Below, one piece after another: positions 35,498-43,602 of a stretch of 43,602 nt of DNA. The notes under the pieces are model-generated. The model did no database searches. It saw only the letters and a program-made list of their open reading frames with translations, and had not been told where the DNA came from. A program made the position numbers and the translations under genes. The stretch lies in the NCBI GenBank assembly GCA_029246995.1, contig JAQWMB010000003.1, forward strand, positions 1 through 43,602. The letters are read 5' to 3'. Numbering within the stretch: the first letter of the stretch is position 1; each line of letters starts with the position of its first letter. The stretch is from Dehalococcoidia bacterium (GTDB lineage: Bacteria > Chloroflexota > Dehalococcoidia > UBA2979).

Positions 35498-36480
35498 CTA
35501 ACGTAGAAGGCAATCAATTAAATATATCTAATAATGAATCTTCACAAAACGATCTATTGAATACTTCCAGTAGTACCTGGCAAGCATTTTCTCAGCGTTT
35601 TATGAAAAAAAAATTAGGCGTAATTTCTTTAGTATTAATTATAGTGATGTACACGGCTGGTATCTTTGCTCCAATTTTAGCACCATATTCATATACTGAG
35701 CAAAATTTAGAACGTTCATTAGAGGGGCCTAGCGCTGACCATATCTTAGGTACGGACACACTCGGTAGGGACATGTATAGCAGAGTACTGTATTCGATTA
35801 GAACAACTTTAATAGTTACCTTTGCAGTTATAGTGAGTGGTTCATTGGTTTTAGGCACTTTCTTAGGTCTATTGTCAGGGTATAAAGGAGGTATAACTGA
35901 TACTATTATTATGCGTATTGGTGATGTCTTTGCATCCCTTCCAGGTCTACCTTTATTGATCCTTGTCAATGCTGCCTTGAGTCCTAAAATCAATGAACTA
36001 AGCTTATGGATTGATGAAAATACATTTATTAATGATTTTCAAGCTTCTGGTGCAGCATCGTATATAACAATCTTTTTTGCTCTTTCATTATTTTCTTGGG
36101 TTGGTAGTGCCAGGTTGATTCGATCACAAGTATTATCAATTAGAGAAAAAGATTATATTACTGCAGCTCGTTCTATTGGCCTCAAGCAGAAGCGAATTGT
36201 TATTCGACATTTATTACCGAATATCTCAAACTTGCTCATATTGTTAATTTCTAGTTCTTTAGGTGCTATTGCAGGCTCGGAAATTGTCCTTACATGGTTC
36301 GGTGTTGGGGTTCAGCCCCCTGCAGCATCTTTTGGACAAATGTTATATGCTGGTTCAGGCGCACGTACTTTTCAAGCTTATCCACATCTATTATTAGTCC
36401 CAGCTTTTTTCGTGACAATATTAATGTTTGCTTTTAATATTCTTGGTGATGCTCTTAATGATGTTTTGCGTAGAGATTAA
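35494..36480 (+). CDS. ABC transporter permease, DppC/OppC type
   Basis: This is the second membrane subunit. The 328-aa protein has a polar N-terminal leader of about 30 residues, then TWQAFSQRFMKKKLGVISLVL, the family motif ILGTDTLGRDMYSRVLYSIRTTL, GDVFASLPGLPLLIL, and an EAA loop (ITAARSIGLKQKRIVIRHLLPNI) followed by WFGVGVQPPAASFGQML. No ABC ATPase gene (DppD/DppF) follows; tig starts 77 bp later behind its own promoter, so ATPases must be encoded elsewhere or shared. Confidence 0.94.
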   Translation: MTNVEGNQLNISNNESSQNDLLNTSSSTWQAFSQRFMKKKLGVISLVLIIVMYTAGIFAPILAPYSYTEQNLERSLEGPSADHILGTDTLGRDMYSRVLYSIRTTLIVTFAVIVSGSLVLGTFLGLLSGYKGGITDTIIMRIGDVFASLPGLPLLILVNAALSPKINELSLWIDENTFINDFQASGAASYITIFFALSLFSWVGSARLIRSQVLSIREKDYITAARSIGLKQKRIVIRHLLPNISNLLILLISSSLGAIAGSEIVLTWFGVGVQPPAASFGQMLYAGSGARTFQAYPHLLLVPAFFVTILMFAFNILGDALNDVLRRD

Positions 36481-36494
36481 ATTAAGATAATGCT

Positions 36495-36523
36495 TTTACC
36501 AAAAGTAGATATAGTGTTATACT
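36495..36523 (+). promoter_or_regulatory. Promoter for tig (and probably clpP-clpX)
   Basis: TTTACC (36495-36500), a 17-bp spacer, and an extended -10 TGT-TATACT (36515-36523) make one of the best promoter matches in the window, 35 bp before the tig ATG. This marks the end of the aspS-transporter unit and the start of a protein quality-control unit. Confidence 0.65.
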
Positions 36524-36557
36524 CCATCAATAATAAACCAAATAAAGAGTAAGCAAT

Positions 36558-37952
36558 ATGGTTGAAACAGTAAAAAAGCAGTTGCCTAAATGCCTTATTG
36601 AATTAACAATTGAGGTTGAAGATTCGATGGTCCAAGATGCCACAGATGAGGCTACAAAGAATTTAGCTAAAGAATCCAAAATCCCTGGTTTTAGACCAGG
36701 TAAAGCACCTAAACATATTATAGAAAAAAATTTTGGTAAAGCTGCAATTTTTCAAAAAGCTTTGGATGACTTATTGCCTAAAATATACAGTGAATCAATT
36801 CAACTTGAATCTATTGAACCAATAGGTCAGCCTGAAATAAATATTAAATCAACAGAACCTTTAATAGTTGAAGCAAAAATTCCTACTAAGCCAATAATTA
36901 ATCTTGGTGAGTATAAAAAATACAGAGTTAAAGAGCCTGAAATGCCTGAAATAGAGCCTTTAGTCCAGCAATCAATTGATACTTTACAGCGTCAATACGG
37001 CACTCTAGAGCCAGTAGATAGACCAATTGAGTGGGGTGATTCTGTTAGAATTGATTTTAATCTTAAGATTGCTGGTATAGACCAAGACCAATCGGAAGAA
37101 GATGCTGAATTTATTATGGATAAAAATGCAAAAAGCTCTCTGCCTGGTTTTTTGGATAAATTGGTTGGTAAAAAAAGAAATGATTCATATAAATTTTCTA
37201 TTACTATTCCTAAAGAATTCGAAGTCGAAGAGCTTTCAGGTAAAAAAGCAAACTATGATGTAAAAATTAAAGAAATAAAGAAATCCATTTTACCTGAACT
37301 AAATGATGATTTTGTACAAACACTTGATCCACAATTAAAAACTGTAAAAGACCTAAAAGAAAAATTACATTTAGACGTTACAGGAAAATTAGAATCTGAT
37401 CAAAAGAATGCCTATCGAGAAGAGATTATAGATTTCTTTGTCACAAAGTCTGAAATTGAGTATCCTGAAATATTAGTTCAAAGAGAAATTGAAAGAATTA
37501 TTGACCAGCAATCTAACCATGAATCTCATACTCCACAAGGATTTGAAAAATGGCTTAAATCAATTGGTAAATCAGAAACGGAAGTGAATGATGCATTAAA
37601 GCCAAATGCAGAAATTGCTGTTAAGAGGTCCTTAGTACTATCAGAAGTAATTAATATAGAGAAAATTAATGCGTCTACTGAAGCAATTGAACAAGAAGTT
37701 AATAAAATAAAACTTGATCCTTCTTATTCATTAAGTCCTGAAAAGGCAAAACTTGATGAATTAATTAACAGTGATGATTTTGTCGATTCTTTAAAAAATC
37801 AGATTTTAACAAATAAAGCTTGGGAAACATTAGAAGCTATTGCATCAGGTAAAAAACAGAACAAAAATGCCGATAAACCAAAATTAAATAAGCAATCTCA
37901 AGCAAAGACTAAATCAAATGTTAAAAATAAAAAACAAGCAAATAATAAATAA
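36558..37952 (+). CDS. tig: Trigger factor chaperone
   Basis: Trigger factor binds the ribosome exit tunnel through L23 and shields nascent chains. The 464-aa protein has the ribosome-binding signature SKIPGFRPGKAPKHIIEKNFG near residues 40-60, a PPIase FKBP-like domain (VRIDFNLKIAGID to LPGFLDKLVGKK), and a helical C-terminal domain. The tail after about residue 430 is lysine/asparagine-rich low complexity (KKQNKNADKPKLNKQSQAK). tig-clpP-clpX is a classic order. Confidence 0.97.
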   Translation: MVETVKKQLPKCLIELTIEVEDSMVQDATDEATKNLAKESKIPGFRPGKAPKHIIEKNFGKAAIFQKALDDLLPKIYSESIQLESIEPIGQPEINIKSTEPLIVEAKIPTKPIINLGEYKKYRVKEPEMPEIEPLVQQSIDTLQRQYGTLEPVDRPIEWGDSVRIDFNLKIAGIDQDQSEEDAEFIMDKNAKSSLPGFLDKLVGKKRNDSYKFSITIPKEFEVEELSGKKANYDVKIKEIKKSILPELNDDFVQTLDPQLKTVKDLKEKLHLDVTGKLESDQKNAYREEIIDFFVTKSEIEYPEILVQREIERIIDQQSNHESHTPQGFEKWLKSIGKSETEVNDALKPNAEIAVKRSLVLSEVINIEKINASTEAIEQEVNKIKLDPSYSLSPEKAKLDELINSDDFVDSLKNQILTNKAWETLEAIASGKKQNKNADKPKLNKQSQAKTKSNVKNKKQANNK

Positions 37953-38052
37953 TTTTTAATTATCTTTCGTTATAGCTACTTGTTTAGTTAAACTTATTTA
38001 CACTAGCAGTTGCAAGTTTTATTGTTGCAATAACTTAGTTTAAGGAAATTGA
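37953..38052 (+). promoter_or_regulatory. tig-clpP spacer with direct GTTGCAA repeats
   Basis: This 100-bp spacer has a GTTTA-GT-TAAAC inverted repeat (37982-37993) and two exact GTTGCAA copies (38009-38015 and 38024-38030) whose starts are 15 bp apart, just before the clpP ribosome site (AAGGAA). The direct heptamers recall tandem-repeat stress operators such as CtsR boxes, but the sequence is not the CtsR or HrcA consensus. No terminator is seen after tig. Confidence 0.4.
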
Positions 38053-38682
38053 ATGACAAATTTTTATAGTTCTAAAAATACTATTGAGAATATAGTACCT
38101 ATGGTAGTTGAGCGAGACCCTAGAGGTGAACGAGCGTATGACATATATTCACTTTTATTAAAAGAAAGAATTATTATGTTAGGCACAGGCATTGATGACC
38201 AAGTTGCAAATACTATTGTTGCGCAATTACTTTATCTTGATAGAGAAGATCCTGACAGGGATATTTCTTTATATATTAATTCTCCTGGTGGGCAAATTTA
38301 TGCTGGCCTTGCAATCTATGATACGATGAACTTAGTTAATGCTAACGTTTCCACAATTGCAGTTGGTGTCACTGCATCAATGGGCACGGTCCTATTATGT
38401 TCTGGAGCTAAAGGTAAAAGATTTGCACTACCAAATGCAACTGTGCACATGCATCAAGCATTAGGGGGAGCTCAAGGTCAGGCAAGAGATGTTGAGATTG
38501 CTGCAAGAGAAATTTTACGTAATAATGAAATTATTAAAAATATTATCGTTGAAAATAGTGGTCAAACTGAAGCAAAGATTAAAGAAGACTTTGATCGTGA
38601 TTTTTATATGAATGCTAATGAAGCATTAAAATATGGAATGATAGATCAAATCTTAACGCCTAATAAAAAGAATGAAAAATAG
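38053..38682 (+). CDS. clpP: ATP-dependent Clp protease proteolytic subunit
   Basis: ClpP forms the tetradecameric serine protease chamber fed by ClpX. The 209-aa protein has the catalytic triad S109 (TASMGTVLL), H134 (HMHQALGG) and D183 (FDRDFYM), plus [16 protein letters not shown]. The N-terminal [19 protein letters not shown] is typical of the processed region. AAGGA lies upstream of ATG. Confidence 0.98.
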   Translation: MTNFYSSKNTIENIVPMVVERDPRGERAYDIYSLLLKERIIMLGTGIDDQVANTIVAQLLYLDREDPDRDISLYINSPGGQIYAGLAIYDTMNLVNANVSTIAVGVTASMGTVLLCSGAKGKRFALPNATVHMHQALGGAQGQARDVEIAAREILRNNEIIKNIIVENSGQTEAKIKEDFDRDFYMNANEALKYGMIDQILTPNKKNEK

Positions 38683-38706
38683 TTAATTTGGGCGATATGA
38701 TTTATT

Positions 38707-40005
38707 ATGGATGATCAAGAATTAAAATACCACTGTTCTTTTTGTGGGAAAACACAATCAGAGGTCAAAAGACTAATAGCTGGCCCAAGTTCAGTGTATA
38801 TCTGTGATGAATGTATCAATTTATGTAAAGAAATAGTTGATAATGAGCAAGTTGATGAGTCTGAAGTAGACCCTCTACATGATGGCGCGCTTCTTAAGCC
38901 AATGGAAATATATGCAAAGTTAAATGAGTATATTGTTGGACAAGATCGTGCAAAAAAAGTCTTGTCTGTCGCAGTTTATAATCATTTTAAAAGAATCAAT
39001 GCTTTATCAAAAACAGATGTAGAAATTGATAAGTCTAATATTTTATTAATTGGTCCTACTGGAACAGGTAAAACGGAATTTGCAAGAACTTTAGCACGTA
39101 TCTTAAATGTACCTTTTTCTATAGCAGATGCAACTGCATTGACTGAAGCTGGATACGTAGGTGAAGACGTTGAAAATATCTTATTACAGTTAATTCAATC
39201 TGCTAATTTTGATATTTCTCTAGCAGAAACAGGCATTATATATATTGATGAAATTGATAAAATTACTAGAAAATCAGATAATCCATCAATTACGAGAGAT
39301 GTTTCTGGAGAAGGAGTACAGCAAGCATTATTAAAAATTATTGAAGGGACTAAGGCAAAAGTGCCACCTCAGGGTGGTCGAAAGCATCCTAATCAAGAGT
39401 TTCTAGAAATTGATACTTCAAAAATTCTTTTTATTGTCGGAGGTGCTTTTGAAGGATTAGAAAATTTAATTCAAAAAAGAACTGGTTTTGGCGCTAGAGG
39501 GATTGGTTTTTCATCTGATGATGAAGATAAAATTTTAATCAAACAAGCGCTTTTGAAAGAAGTAGCTCCTGATGATTTAATACATCATGGTCTAATTCCT
39601 GAATTTGTTGGCAGATTGCCTATTGTTGGAGTCTTAGAGCCTCTTTCTAAGGACATGATGATAGATATTATGCGCAAACCAAAGAATGCAATTCTAAAGC
39701 AGTTTGTTGAATTATTGAAACTAGACGGTGTCAAATTAGAATTTGCAAAAGGTAGCTTAGAGGCCATAGCAACTGAAGCAATGACTCGAAAAACAGGAGC
39801 AAGAGGTTTGAGAACAGTTGTGGAAGAAGTGTTATTGGATGTAATGTACGATTTACCTTCTAGAGATGATATTGAGCGCTGCATTATTACAACGAAGTCA
39901 ATAAATAAACAAGGTGGGACTCCAATACTTGTTACTAAAACTGGCAAGCCTTTGAATGCTAGTAAGAAAGATATACCAAAAAAATTAGAAGAAGATATTG
40001 CTTAA
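38707..40005 (+). CDS. clpX: ClpX, ATP-dependent unfoldase subunit of ClpXP
   Basis: ClpX recognises substrates and threads them into ClpP. The 432-aa AAA+ protein has the N-terminal zinc domain (C10, C13, C33, C36), Walker A GPTGTGKT (116-123), Walker [11 protein letters not shown], the [18 protein letters not shown] segment, the ClpP-binding GFGARGIGF loop, and C-terminal [22 protein letters not shown]. It lies 24 bp after clpP. Confidence 0.98.
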   Translation: MDDQELKYHCSFCGKTQSEVKRLIAGPSSVYICDECINLCKEIVDNEQVDESEVDPLHDGALLKPMEIYAKLNEYIVGQDRAKKVLSVAVYNHFKRINALSKTDVEIDKSNILLIGPTGTGKTEFARTLARILNVPFSIADATALTEAGYVGEDVENILLQLIQSANFDISLAETGIIYIDEIDKITRKSDNPSITRDVSGEGVQQALLKIIEGTKAKVPPQGGRKHPNQEFLEIDTSKILFIVGGAFEGLENLIQKRTGFGARGIGFSSDDEDKILIKQALLKEVAPDDLIHHGLIPEFVGRLPIVGVLEPLSKDMMIDIMRKPKNAILKQFVELLKLDGVKLEFAKGSLEAIATEAMTRKTGARGLRTVVEEVLLDVMYDLPSRDDIERCIITTKSINKQGGTPILVTKTGKPLNASKKDIPKKLEEDIA

Positions 40006-40043
40006 TACTCATGTTGATTACTTTTTGATTATGGATTTTATTT

Positions 40044-40778
40044 ATGAAAAAAAATAAAGAACGATTAGACAATATGCTCTTTTCAAGAGGCTTAGCACCG
40101 AGCATTGTTAATGCTCGGTCTTTAATAATGTCGAACGAAGTTATTGTTGATGGGCAACATGTAACACAAGTAGGAACAAAATTTAGTGATGATATAACTA
40201 TTAAATTAAAACAAAAAAAACAATTTGTTAGCAGAGGTGGAATTAAACTTGAGCATGCCTTAAATATATCTGGTATAAAAGTTTTAAATAAGCACTGCCT
40301 AGATATAGGATCGTCAACTGGTGGTTTTACAGATTGTCTTCTGCAAAGAAATGCTAATTCTGTTGTAGCTATTGATACTGGATACGGGCAAGCTGCTGAT
40401 AAAATTAGAAATGATTCAAGAGTAATGCTTTCTGAACGAACAAATGCCCGATATATGAATAGACTGAAGAAACCTGTCAATTTGGTTGTTATAGATGTTT
40501 CTTTTATTTCAATATTGAAGATTATTCCTAATATCTTACTATCCTTAGAGGCTGGGGCAGATATGATTGCATTAGTTAAGCCTCAATTTGAACTTCCAAA
40601 GAAAATGGTTAAGTCCGGAGGTGTAGTTAAGAGCCATTTACTCCATGCTCAATCGGTTGCTAAAATAGTAATAGAATTAATTGATCAAAAACTTCAATTT
40701 TGCCAAGTAATACGGTCTCCTATAAAGGGCGCAAGTGGTAATTCTGAGTTTTTTATTTGGATGAAATATGAAAACTAA
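40044..40778 (+). CDS. tlyA: TlyA family rRNA (cytidine-2'-O)-methyltransferase
   Basis: TlyA 2'-O-methylates cytidines in 16S and/or 23S rRNA and affects capreomycin sensitivity in mycobacteria. The 244-aa protein has an N-terminal S4 RNA-binding domain (RLDNMLFSRGLAPSIVNARSLI to VSRGGIKLEHAL) and an FtsJ-like SAM domain with LDIGSSTGGFTDCLL (residues 86-100), VVIDVSFISI, and LVKPQFELPK. The name tlyA is by family; haemolysin function is not implied. It overlaps nadK by 11 nt, a common pairing. Confidence 0.93.
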   Translation: MKKNKERLDNMLFSRGLAPSIVNARSLIMSNEVIVDGQHVTQVGTKFSDDITIKLKQKKQFVSRGGIKLEHALNISGIKVLNKHCLDIGSSTGGFTDCLLQRNANSVVAIDTGYGQAADKIRNDSRVMLSERTNARYMNRLKKPVNLVVIDVSFISILKIIPNILLSLEAGADMIALVKPQFELPKKMVKSGGVVKSHLLHAQSVAKIVIELIDQKLQFCQVIRSPIKGASGNSEFFIWMKYEN

Positions 40779-41649
40779 TAACCAAATAGATTTTAAGAAA
40801 ATAGTTTTATTTTATAATATTGAAATTGCAGGAGTAGAAGATCTTGTAAATAAGATTTTCAATGATTTTAATGAACGCTTTAATGAAATAGTTAAAATAC
40901 CACTTGTTTTAAATACTGAAGGCGATCTACTTAATGAATATGAGCAGCAGTTAATCAAAACAGATTTAATTGTATGTGTTGGTGGTGATGGGACTGTATT
41001 GAGATTAGCTCAATCAGTCATTGGCCACGAAATTCCTATTTTTGGTATTAGAATGGGAAGATTAGGATTTTTAACTGAATCAACTGCACAAGAGGCAAAA
41101 GAGAAGATCAATTCTATTTTAAATGGAGATTTTTATATAGAAAAGCGAAAACTTGTACAAGCAAATTATGATGAACAAAATTATTTTGCTTTAAATGATT
41201 TTGTAATTGGAAGGAAAAATTTAGGCAAAACTGCATCTATAGGTGTATGGATTAATGGCATGCCTATTGCTGAATATAGATCAGATGCAATCATAATTGC
41301 ATCTGCAACTGGTTCAACTGGTTACACGCTATCAATTGGTGGCCCAGTGCTTATGCCTAGTGCTGAATCGATTATTATTATGCCCCTTGCCCCACATCTT
41401 ACTCCAAGCAATCCAATTATTTTACCATCTGGTGATGAAGTTGCTCTTCAAGTACTCAGAGATGATGATTCAATTATGGTTGCTGATGGACTTCATGAAT
41501 ATTCAATTCAAACTGATAAGAAAATTCTTATATCTGTCTCTAAAGAGAATATAGCTTTTTTACGTATAAATAATAGTTATAACTTTCTTAATCGTGTTGC
41601 GGATCGTTTAGGTTGGCTACGCAAAGATCATAATTTAGATATTAGTTAG
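40768..41649 (+). CDS. nadK: NAD kinase
   Basis: NadK phosphorylates NAD to NADP. The 293-aa protein has the catalytic CVGGDGTVLRLAQ motif, FGIRMGRLGFLTE, the substrate-binding LNDFVIGRKN, ASATGSTGYTLSIGGPVLMPS and PLAPHLTPSNPIILPSGDEV. All signature segments are intact. The start overlaps tlyA, so translation is coupled. Confidence 0.97.
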   Translation: MKTNNQIDFKKIVLFYNIEIAGVEDLVNKIFNDFNERFNEIVKIPLVLNTEGDLLNEYEQQLIKTDLIVCVGGDGTVLRLAQSVIGHEIPIFGIRMGRLGFLTESTAQEAKEKINSILNGDFYIEKRKLVQANYDEQNYFALNDFVIGRKNLGKTASIGVWINGMPIAEYRSDAIIIASATGSTGYTLSIGGPVLMPSAESIIIMPLAPHLTPSNPIILPSGDEVALQVLRDDDSIMVADGLHEYSIQTDKKILISVSKENIAFLRINNSYNFLNRVADRLGWLRKDHNLDIS

Positions 41650-41672
41650 AATATTATTTAGGAATTTATTAT

Positions 41673-42131
41673 ATGACTCAAGTTACTCGAGCAACATTAA
41701 ATGAAGGGGAACAAATTTTTGAGTTAATTAATATATGGGCTGGTCGTGGACAATTATTACCTAGAACTTTAGGTGAGGTTTATGAAAATATAAGAGATTT
41801 TTATGTTGTTCGAGAAGAAAATAAAGTTGTAGGATGCGCGGCACTACATATTACATGGAATGACCTCGCAGAATTGAAATCCATTGCAGTACTTGATGAA
41901 AAACATTCTAATGGATATGGAAAGATGTTAGTCAAAGAATGTGTTGAAGAGGGTAAAATTCTTAATTTATCAAAAATCTTTGCATTAACTTATCAACCTC
42001 AATTTTTTGAAAAATTAGGTTGGAAGCAGGCTGATGTGATGACTCTGCCTCAAAAAGTATGGAATGAATGCTATCGATGTCCTAAGTTTCCTGCTTGTGA
42101 AGAAATTGCTGTTACTTTAGATTTAAATTGA
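41673..42131 (+). CDS. argA: Short GNAT acetyltransferase, ArgA-like N-acetylglutamate synthase
   Basis: A 152-aa single-domain GNAT protein. It has REENKVVGCAALHITWNDLAELKSIAVL, the acetyl-CoA loop EKHSNGYGKMLVKEC (variant of R/QGxGxG/A), and a C-terminal PQKVWNECYRCPKFPACEEIAV motif with three cysteines, which is characteristic of short ArgA-type N-acetylglutamate synthases such as the mycobacterial one. It would start arginine synthesis without the kinase-like domain of long ArgA. No arg genes are adjacent, so the specific substrate is an inference. AGGA lies about 10 nt before ATG. Confidence 0.8.
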   Translation: MTQVTRATLNEGEQIFELINIWAGRGQLLPRTLGEVYENIRDFYVVREENKVVGCAALHITWNDLAELKSIAVLDEKHSNGYGKMLVKECVEEGKILNLSKIFALTYQPQFFEKLGWKQADVMTLPQKVWNECYRCPKFPACEEIAVTLDLN

Positions 42132-42287
42132 ATTTCTTACATCTTCCTCATATTGGTGCTAACTTTATTTCTTAGGTGTGGCTGTAGTTAAAAATTGCTT
42201 ACGCAAGCTCTAGTTATTAACGACTTAGGTGCATAGAATAGTCATGAAAGTTTTTATTGTATTTATTAGAGATATAGTGGAATAATC
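42132..42287 (+). promoter_or_regulatory. Spacer before sdhC, likely holding the sdh promoter
   Basis: This 156-bp spacer has a direct repeat CTTAGGTG (42171-42178 and 42224-42231), a short hairpin GCTT-ACGC-AAGC (42197-42208) and AT-rich hexamers such as TAGAAT (42234-42239) and TATAGT near 42275. None makes a clean promoter pair. GGA lies 7 nt before the sdhC ATG. No small gene is evident. Confidence 0.35.
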
Positions 42288-43070
42288 ATGGTAAGTCAAA
42301 GCGTACAAACTGATTCATTATTAAAGAGATATGGTAAAACACTCAGGACTGACCGTTGGTGGTTTGAACCATTAATGGTTGGAATAGGACTGTTTCTTTT
42401 TGTGTTGTATTCAACAATATCTGCCGCCCTGCTAGGTAATTATTGGCCATATGAAATTGGGCCTTACCTCTCACCATTTTTTGAGCCATTGTTTTATACT
42501 GATATCTTACCAAAATGGATTTCCCCAGCTATCTTTGTGCTGTGGGCTCCCCTATCTTTTAGGATGACATGTTATTACTACAGAAGAGCTTATTATCGTT
42601 CTTATTTTTTAAGTCCGCCTGCTTGTTCTGTCCAAGAACCAGCTGGTTCTTATTCTGGAGAATCAACGATTCCATTAGTTGTACAAAATATTCATAGATT
42701 TGCTATGTATGGTGCAATAATCTTTGTACCAATTCTATGGAGCGGAGCAATTAAATCATACTACTGGGATGGAGAATTAGGTATAGGAGTGGGCTCTCTT
42801 ATTCTTACATTGAATGCCTTCTTATTATCTGGTTATACATTTGGATGTCATTCTTTTAGACATCTAGTGGGCGGTGGATTGAATTCATTTACAGGCAGTA
42901 AATATCAATTATTAAGAAAAAAAGCTTGGGATATTGTTTCCGCAATCAATGCAAAGCATCGTGCATGGGCATGGTCAAGTTTAATTGTTGTAGGTCTTAC
43001 TGATCTGTATGTTCATTTAGTAGCATCTGAGATGATTGTTGATTTGAATACTTGGGGTAGTTTTTTCTAA
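42288..43070 (+). CDS. sdhC: Succinate dehydrogenase membrane subunit, Sdh1 type
   Basis: This subunit anchors succinate dehydrogenase (complex II) in the membrane and passes electrons to quinone. The 260-aa protein has about five membrane helices (roughly 26-48, 78-94, 136-156, 167-187, 228-250). Conserved segments are RMTCYYYRRAYYRSYFLSPPAC (C95, C113 at its ends), IPLVVQNIHRF (H136) and GYTFGCHSFRHLVGGG (C187, H188, H192). These match the actinobacterial Sdh1 type, in which mycobacterial work found a membrane-embedded Rieske-type iron-sulfur cluster rather than classic haem; the cysteines and histidines named are candidate ligands. sdhA follows 7 bp later. Confidence 0.88.
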   Translation: MVSQSVQTDSLLKRYGKTLRTDRWWFEPLMVGIGLFLFVLYSTISAALLGNYWPYEIGPYLSPFFEPLFYTDILPKWISPAIFVLWAPLSFRMTCYYYRRAYYRSYFLSPPACSVQEPAGSYSGESTIPLVVQNIHRFAMYGAIIFVPILWSGAIKSYYWDGELGIGVGSLILTLNAFLLSGYTFGCHSFRHLVGGGLNSFTGSKYQLLRKKAWDIVSAINAKHRAWAWSSLIVVGLTDLYVHLVASEMIVDLNTWGSFF

Positions 43071-43077
43071 GGATATT

Positions 43078-43602
43078 ATGAGTAAATTTGAAATTGAAGA
43101 ACATGAATATGATGTCATAGTTATTGGAGCAGGTGGTGCTGGTCTTAGAGCAGCCATTGAATCCATGGCATTAGGTTGTTCAACTGCTGTAGTATGTAAG
43201 TCATTATTTGGAAAAGCACATACTGTAATGGCTGAAGGTGGAATGGCTGCAGCAATGGGTAATGTGTATGCTGAGGATAATTGGAAAGTACATTTTAGAG
43301 ACACAATGCGTGGTGGTAAAATGTTAAATAATTGGCGTATGGCACAAATCCATGCTCAGGAAGCTCCTGATCGTGTCCTTGAATTAGAAGAATATGGAGC
43401 GTTATTTGATAGAACGGAAGATGGATTAATTCTACAAAGAGATTTTGGTGGTCATAAATTTGCAAGATTAGCACATGTTGGTGATAGTACTGGATTAGAA
43501 ATGATACGAACTGAACAACAAAAAGCAGCATCTTTAGGAGTAAAAGTTTTTTCTGAATGTACTATAAATAGATTGATTATAGATAAAGAATCAAATTCTA
43601 TT
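43078..43602 (+). CDS. sdhA: Succinate dehydrogenase flavoprotein subunit, N-terminal part (cut by window edge)
   Basis: SdhA oxidises succinate with a covalently bound FAD. The first 175 codons are present. They show the FAD dinucleotide motif DVIVIGAGGAGLRAAIES (about residues 12-29), the flavin-attachment region KAHTVMAEGGMAAAMGN with H48 as the likely covalent FAD ligand, DTMRGGKMLNNWRM, and LAHVGDSTGLEMI. The closest match by memory is actinobacterial Sdh1 SdhA. AAGGA lies 5 nt before ATG. The frame is open to the window end. Confidence 0.96.
   Translation, partial: MSKFEIEEHEYDVIVIGAGGAGLRAAIESMALGCSTAVVCKSLFGKAHTVMAEGGMAAAMGNVYAEDNWKVHFRDTMRGGKMLNNWRMAQIHAQEAPDRVLELEEYGALFDRTEDGLILQRDFGGHKFARLAHVGDSTGLEMIRTEQQKAASLGVKVFSECTINRLIIDKESNSI

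Noticed and set aside
42195-42210. Hairpin GCTT-ACGC-AAGC before sdhC as a terminator
   Set aside because: Stem is only 4 bp and no T run follows on the plus strand; on the minus strand there is no gene to terminate.
1-43602. tRNA genes, CRISPR arrays, insertion sequences, prophage genes or defence islands
   Set aside because: None seen. No regular spaced repeats, no transposase-like or integrase-like frames, and no tRNA-like cloverleaf in the short gaps. Base composition by eye is even across the window.

Overview
This is an AT-rich window (roughly 30% G+C by eye) with very tight gene packing: many 1-16 nt overlaps, no gene-free stretch above about 180 bp, and no tRNA, rRNA, CRISPR, insertion sequence or phage gene that I could find. 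The content is bacterial housekeeping. The lineage looks like a streamlined, probably marine, monoderm-type bacterium, most likely Chloroflexota (Dehalococcoidia/SAR202-like). The reasons are: FtsA is present (against Actinobacteria); the SOS box upstream of recA is of Gram-positive type (GAAC-N4-GTTC); SdhC/SdhA are of the actinobacterial/Chloroflexota Sdh1 type; MurG has a PDIKPG-type loop; and the peptide-binding protein lacks a lipobox. This placement is an inference, not a proof.

Region 1 (1-19715, minus strand): recX (cut by the edge) and recA form an SOS unit with a 26-bp perfect palindrome inside the promoter. Upstream lies a long division and cell-wall (dcw) cluster, read from 19.7 kb down to 1.4 kb: mraZ, rsmH, ftsL-like, ftsI, murF, mraY, murD, ftsW, murG, murC, ddl, ftsQ, ftsA, ftsZ, nrdR, an unannotated 50-aa membrane peptide gene, yggS, proC, yggT. 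The cluster begins with a four-element GGG/CCC array at exact 10-bp phasing, a probable MraZ autoregulatory operator. murB, ftsE/X and sepF are not in the cluster. FtsZ carries an N-terminal acidic extension of about 150 residues, with a plausible internal start that would give a conventional FtsZ.

Region 2 (19893-27858, plus strand): mogA/moaB-like, trmD, rplS, priA, def, yajC, secD, secF. PriA has kept its cysteine cluster but lost recognisable helicase motifs I, II, V and VI. SecF has an extracytoplasmic domain about twice the usual size.

Region 3 (27862-30930, minus strand): selB and hemW, convergent with secF (3-bp gap) and divergent from aspS.

Region 4 (31044-43602, plus strand): a non-discriminating-type aspS, a peptide/nickel-type ABC importer without ATPases (binding protein and two permeases), tig-clpP-clpX (protein folding and degradation), tlyA, nadK, a short ArgA-like acetyltransferase, then sdhC and the start of sdhA (respiratory complex II).

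No wholly new system is evident. The points most worth a second look are the helicase-dead PriA, the FtsZ extension with its possible second start, the enlarged SecF, the small membrane gene coupled to yggS, and the two well-formed regulatory sites (recA SOS box, MraZ array).
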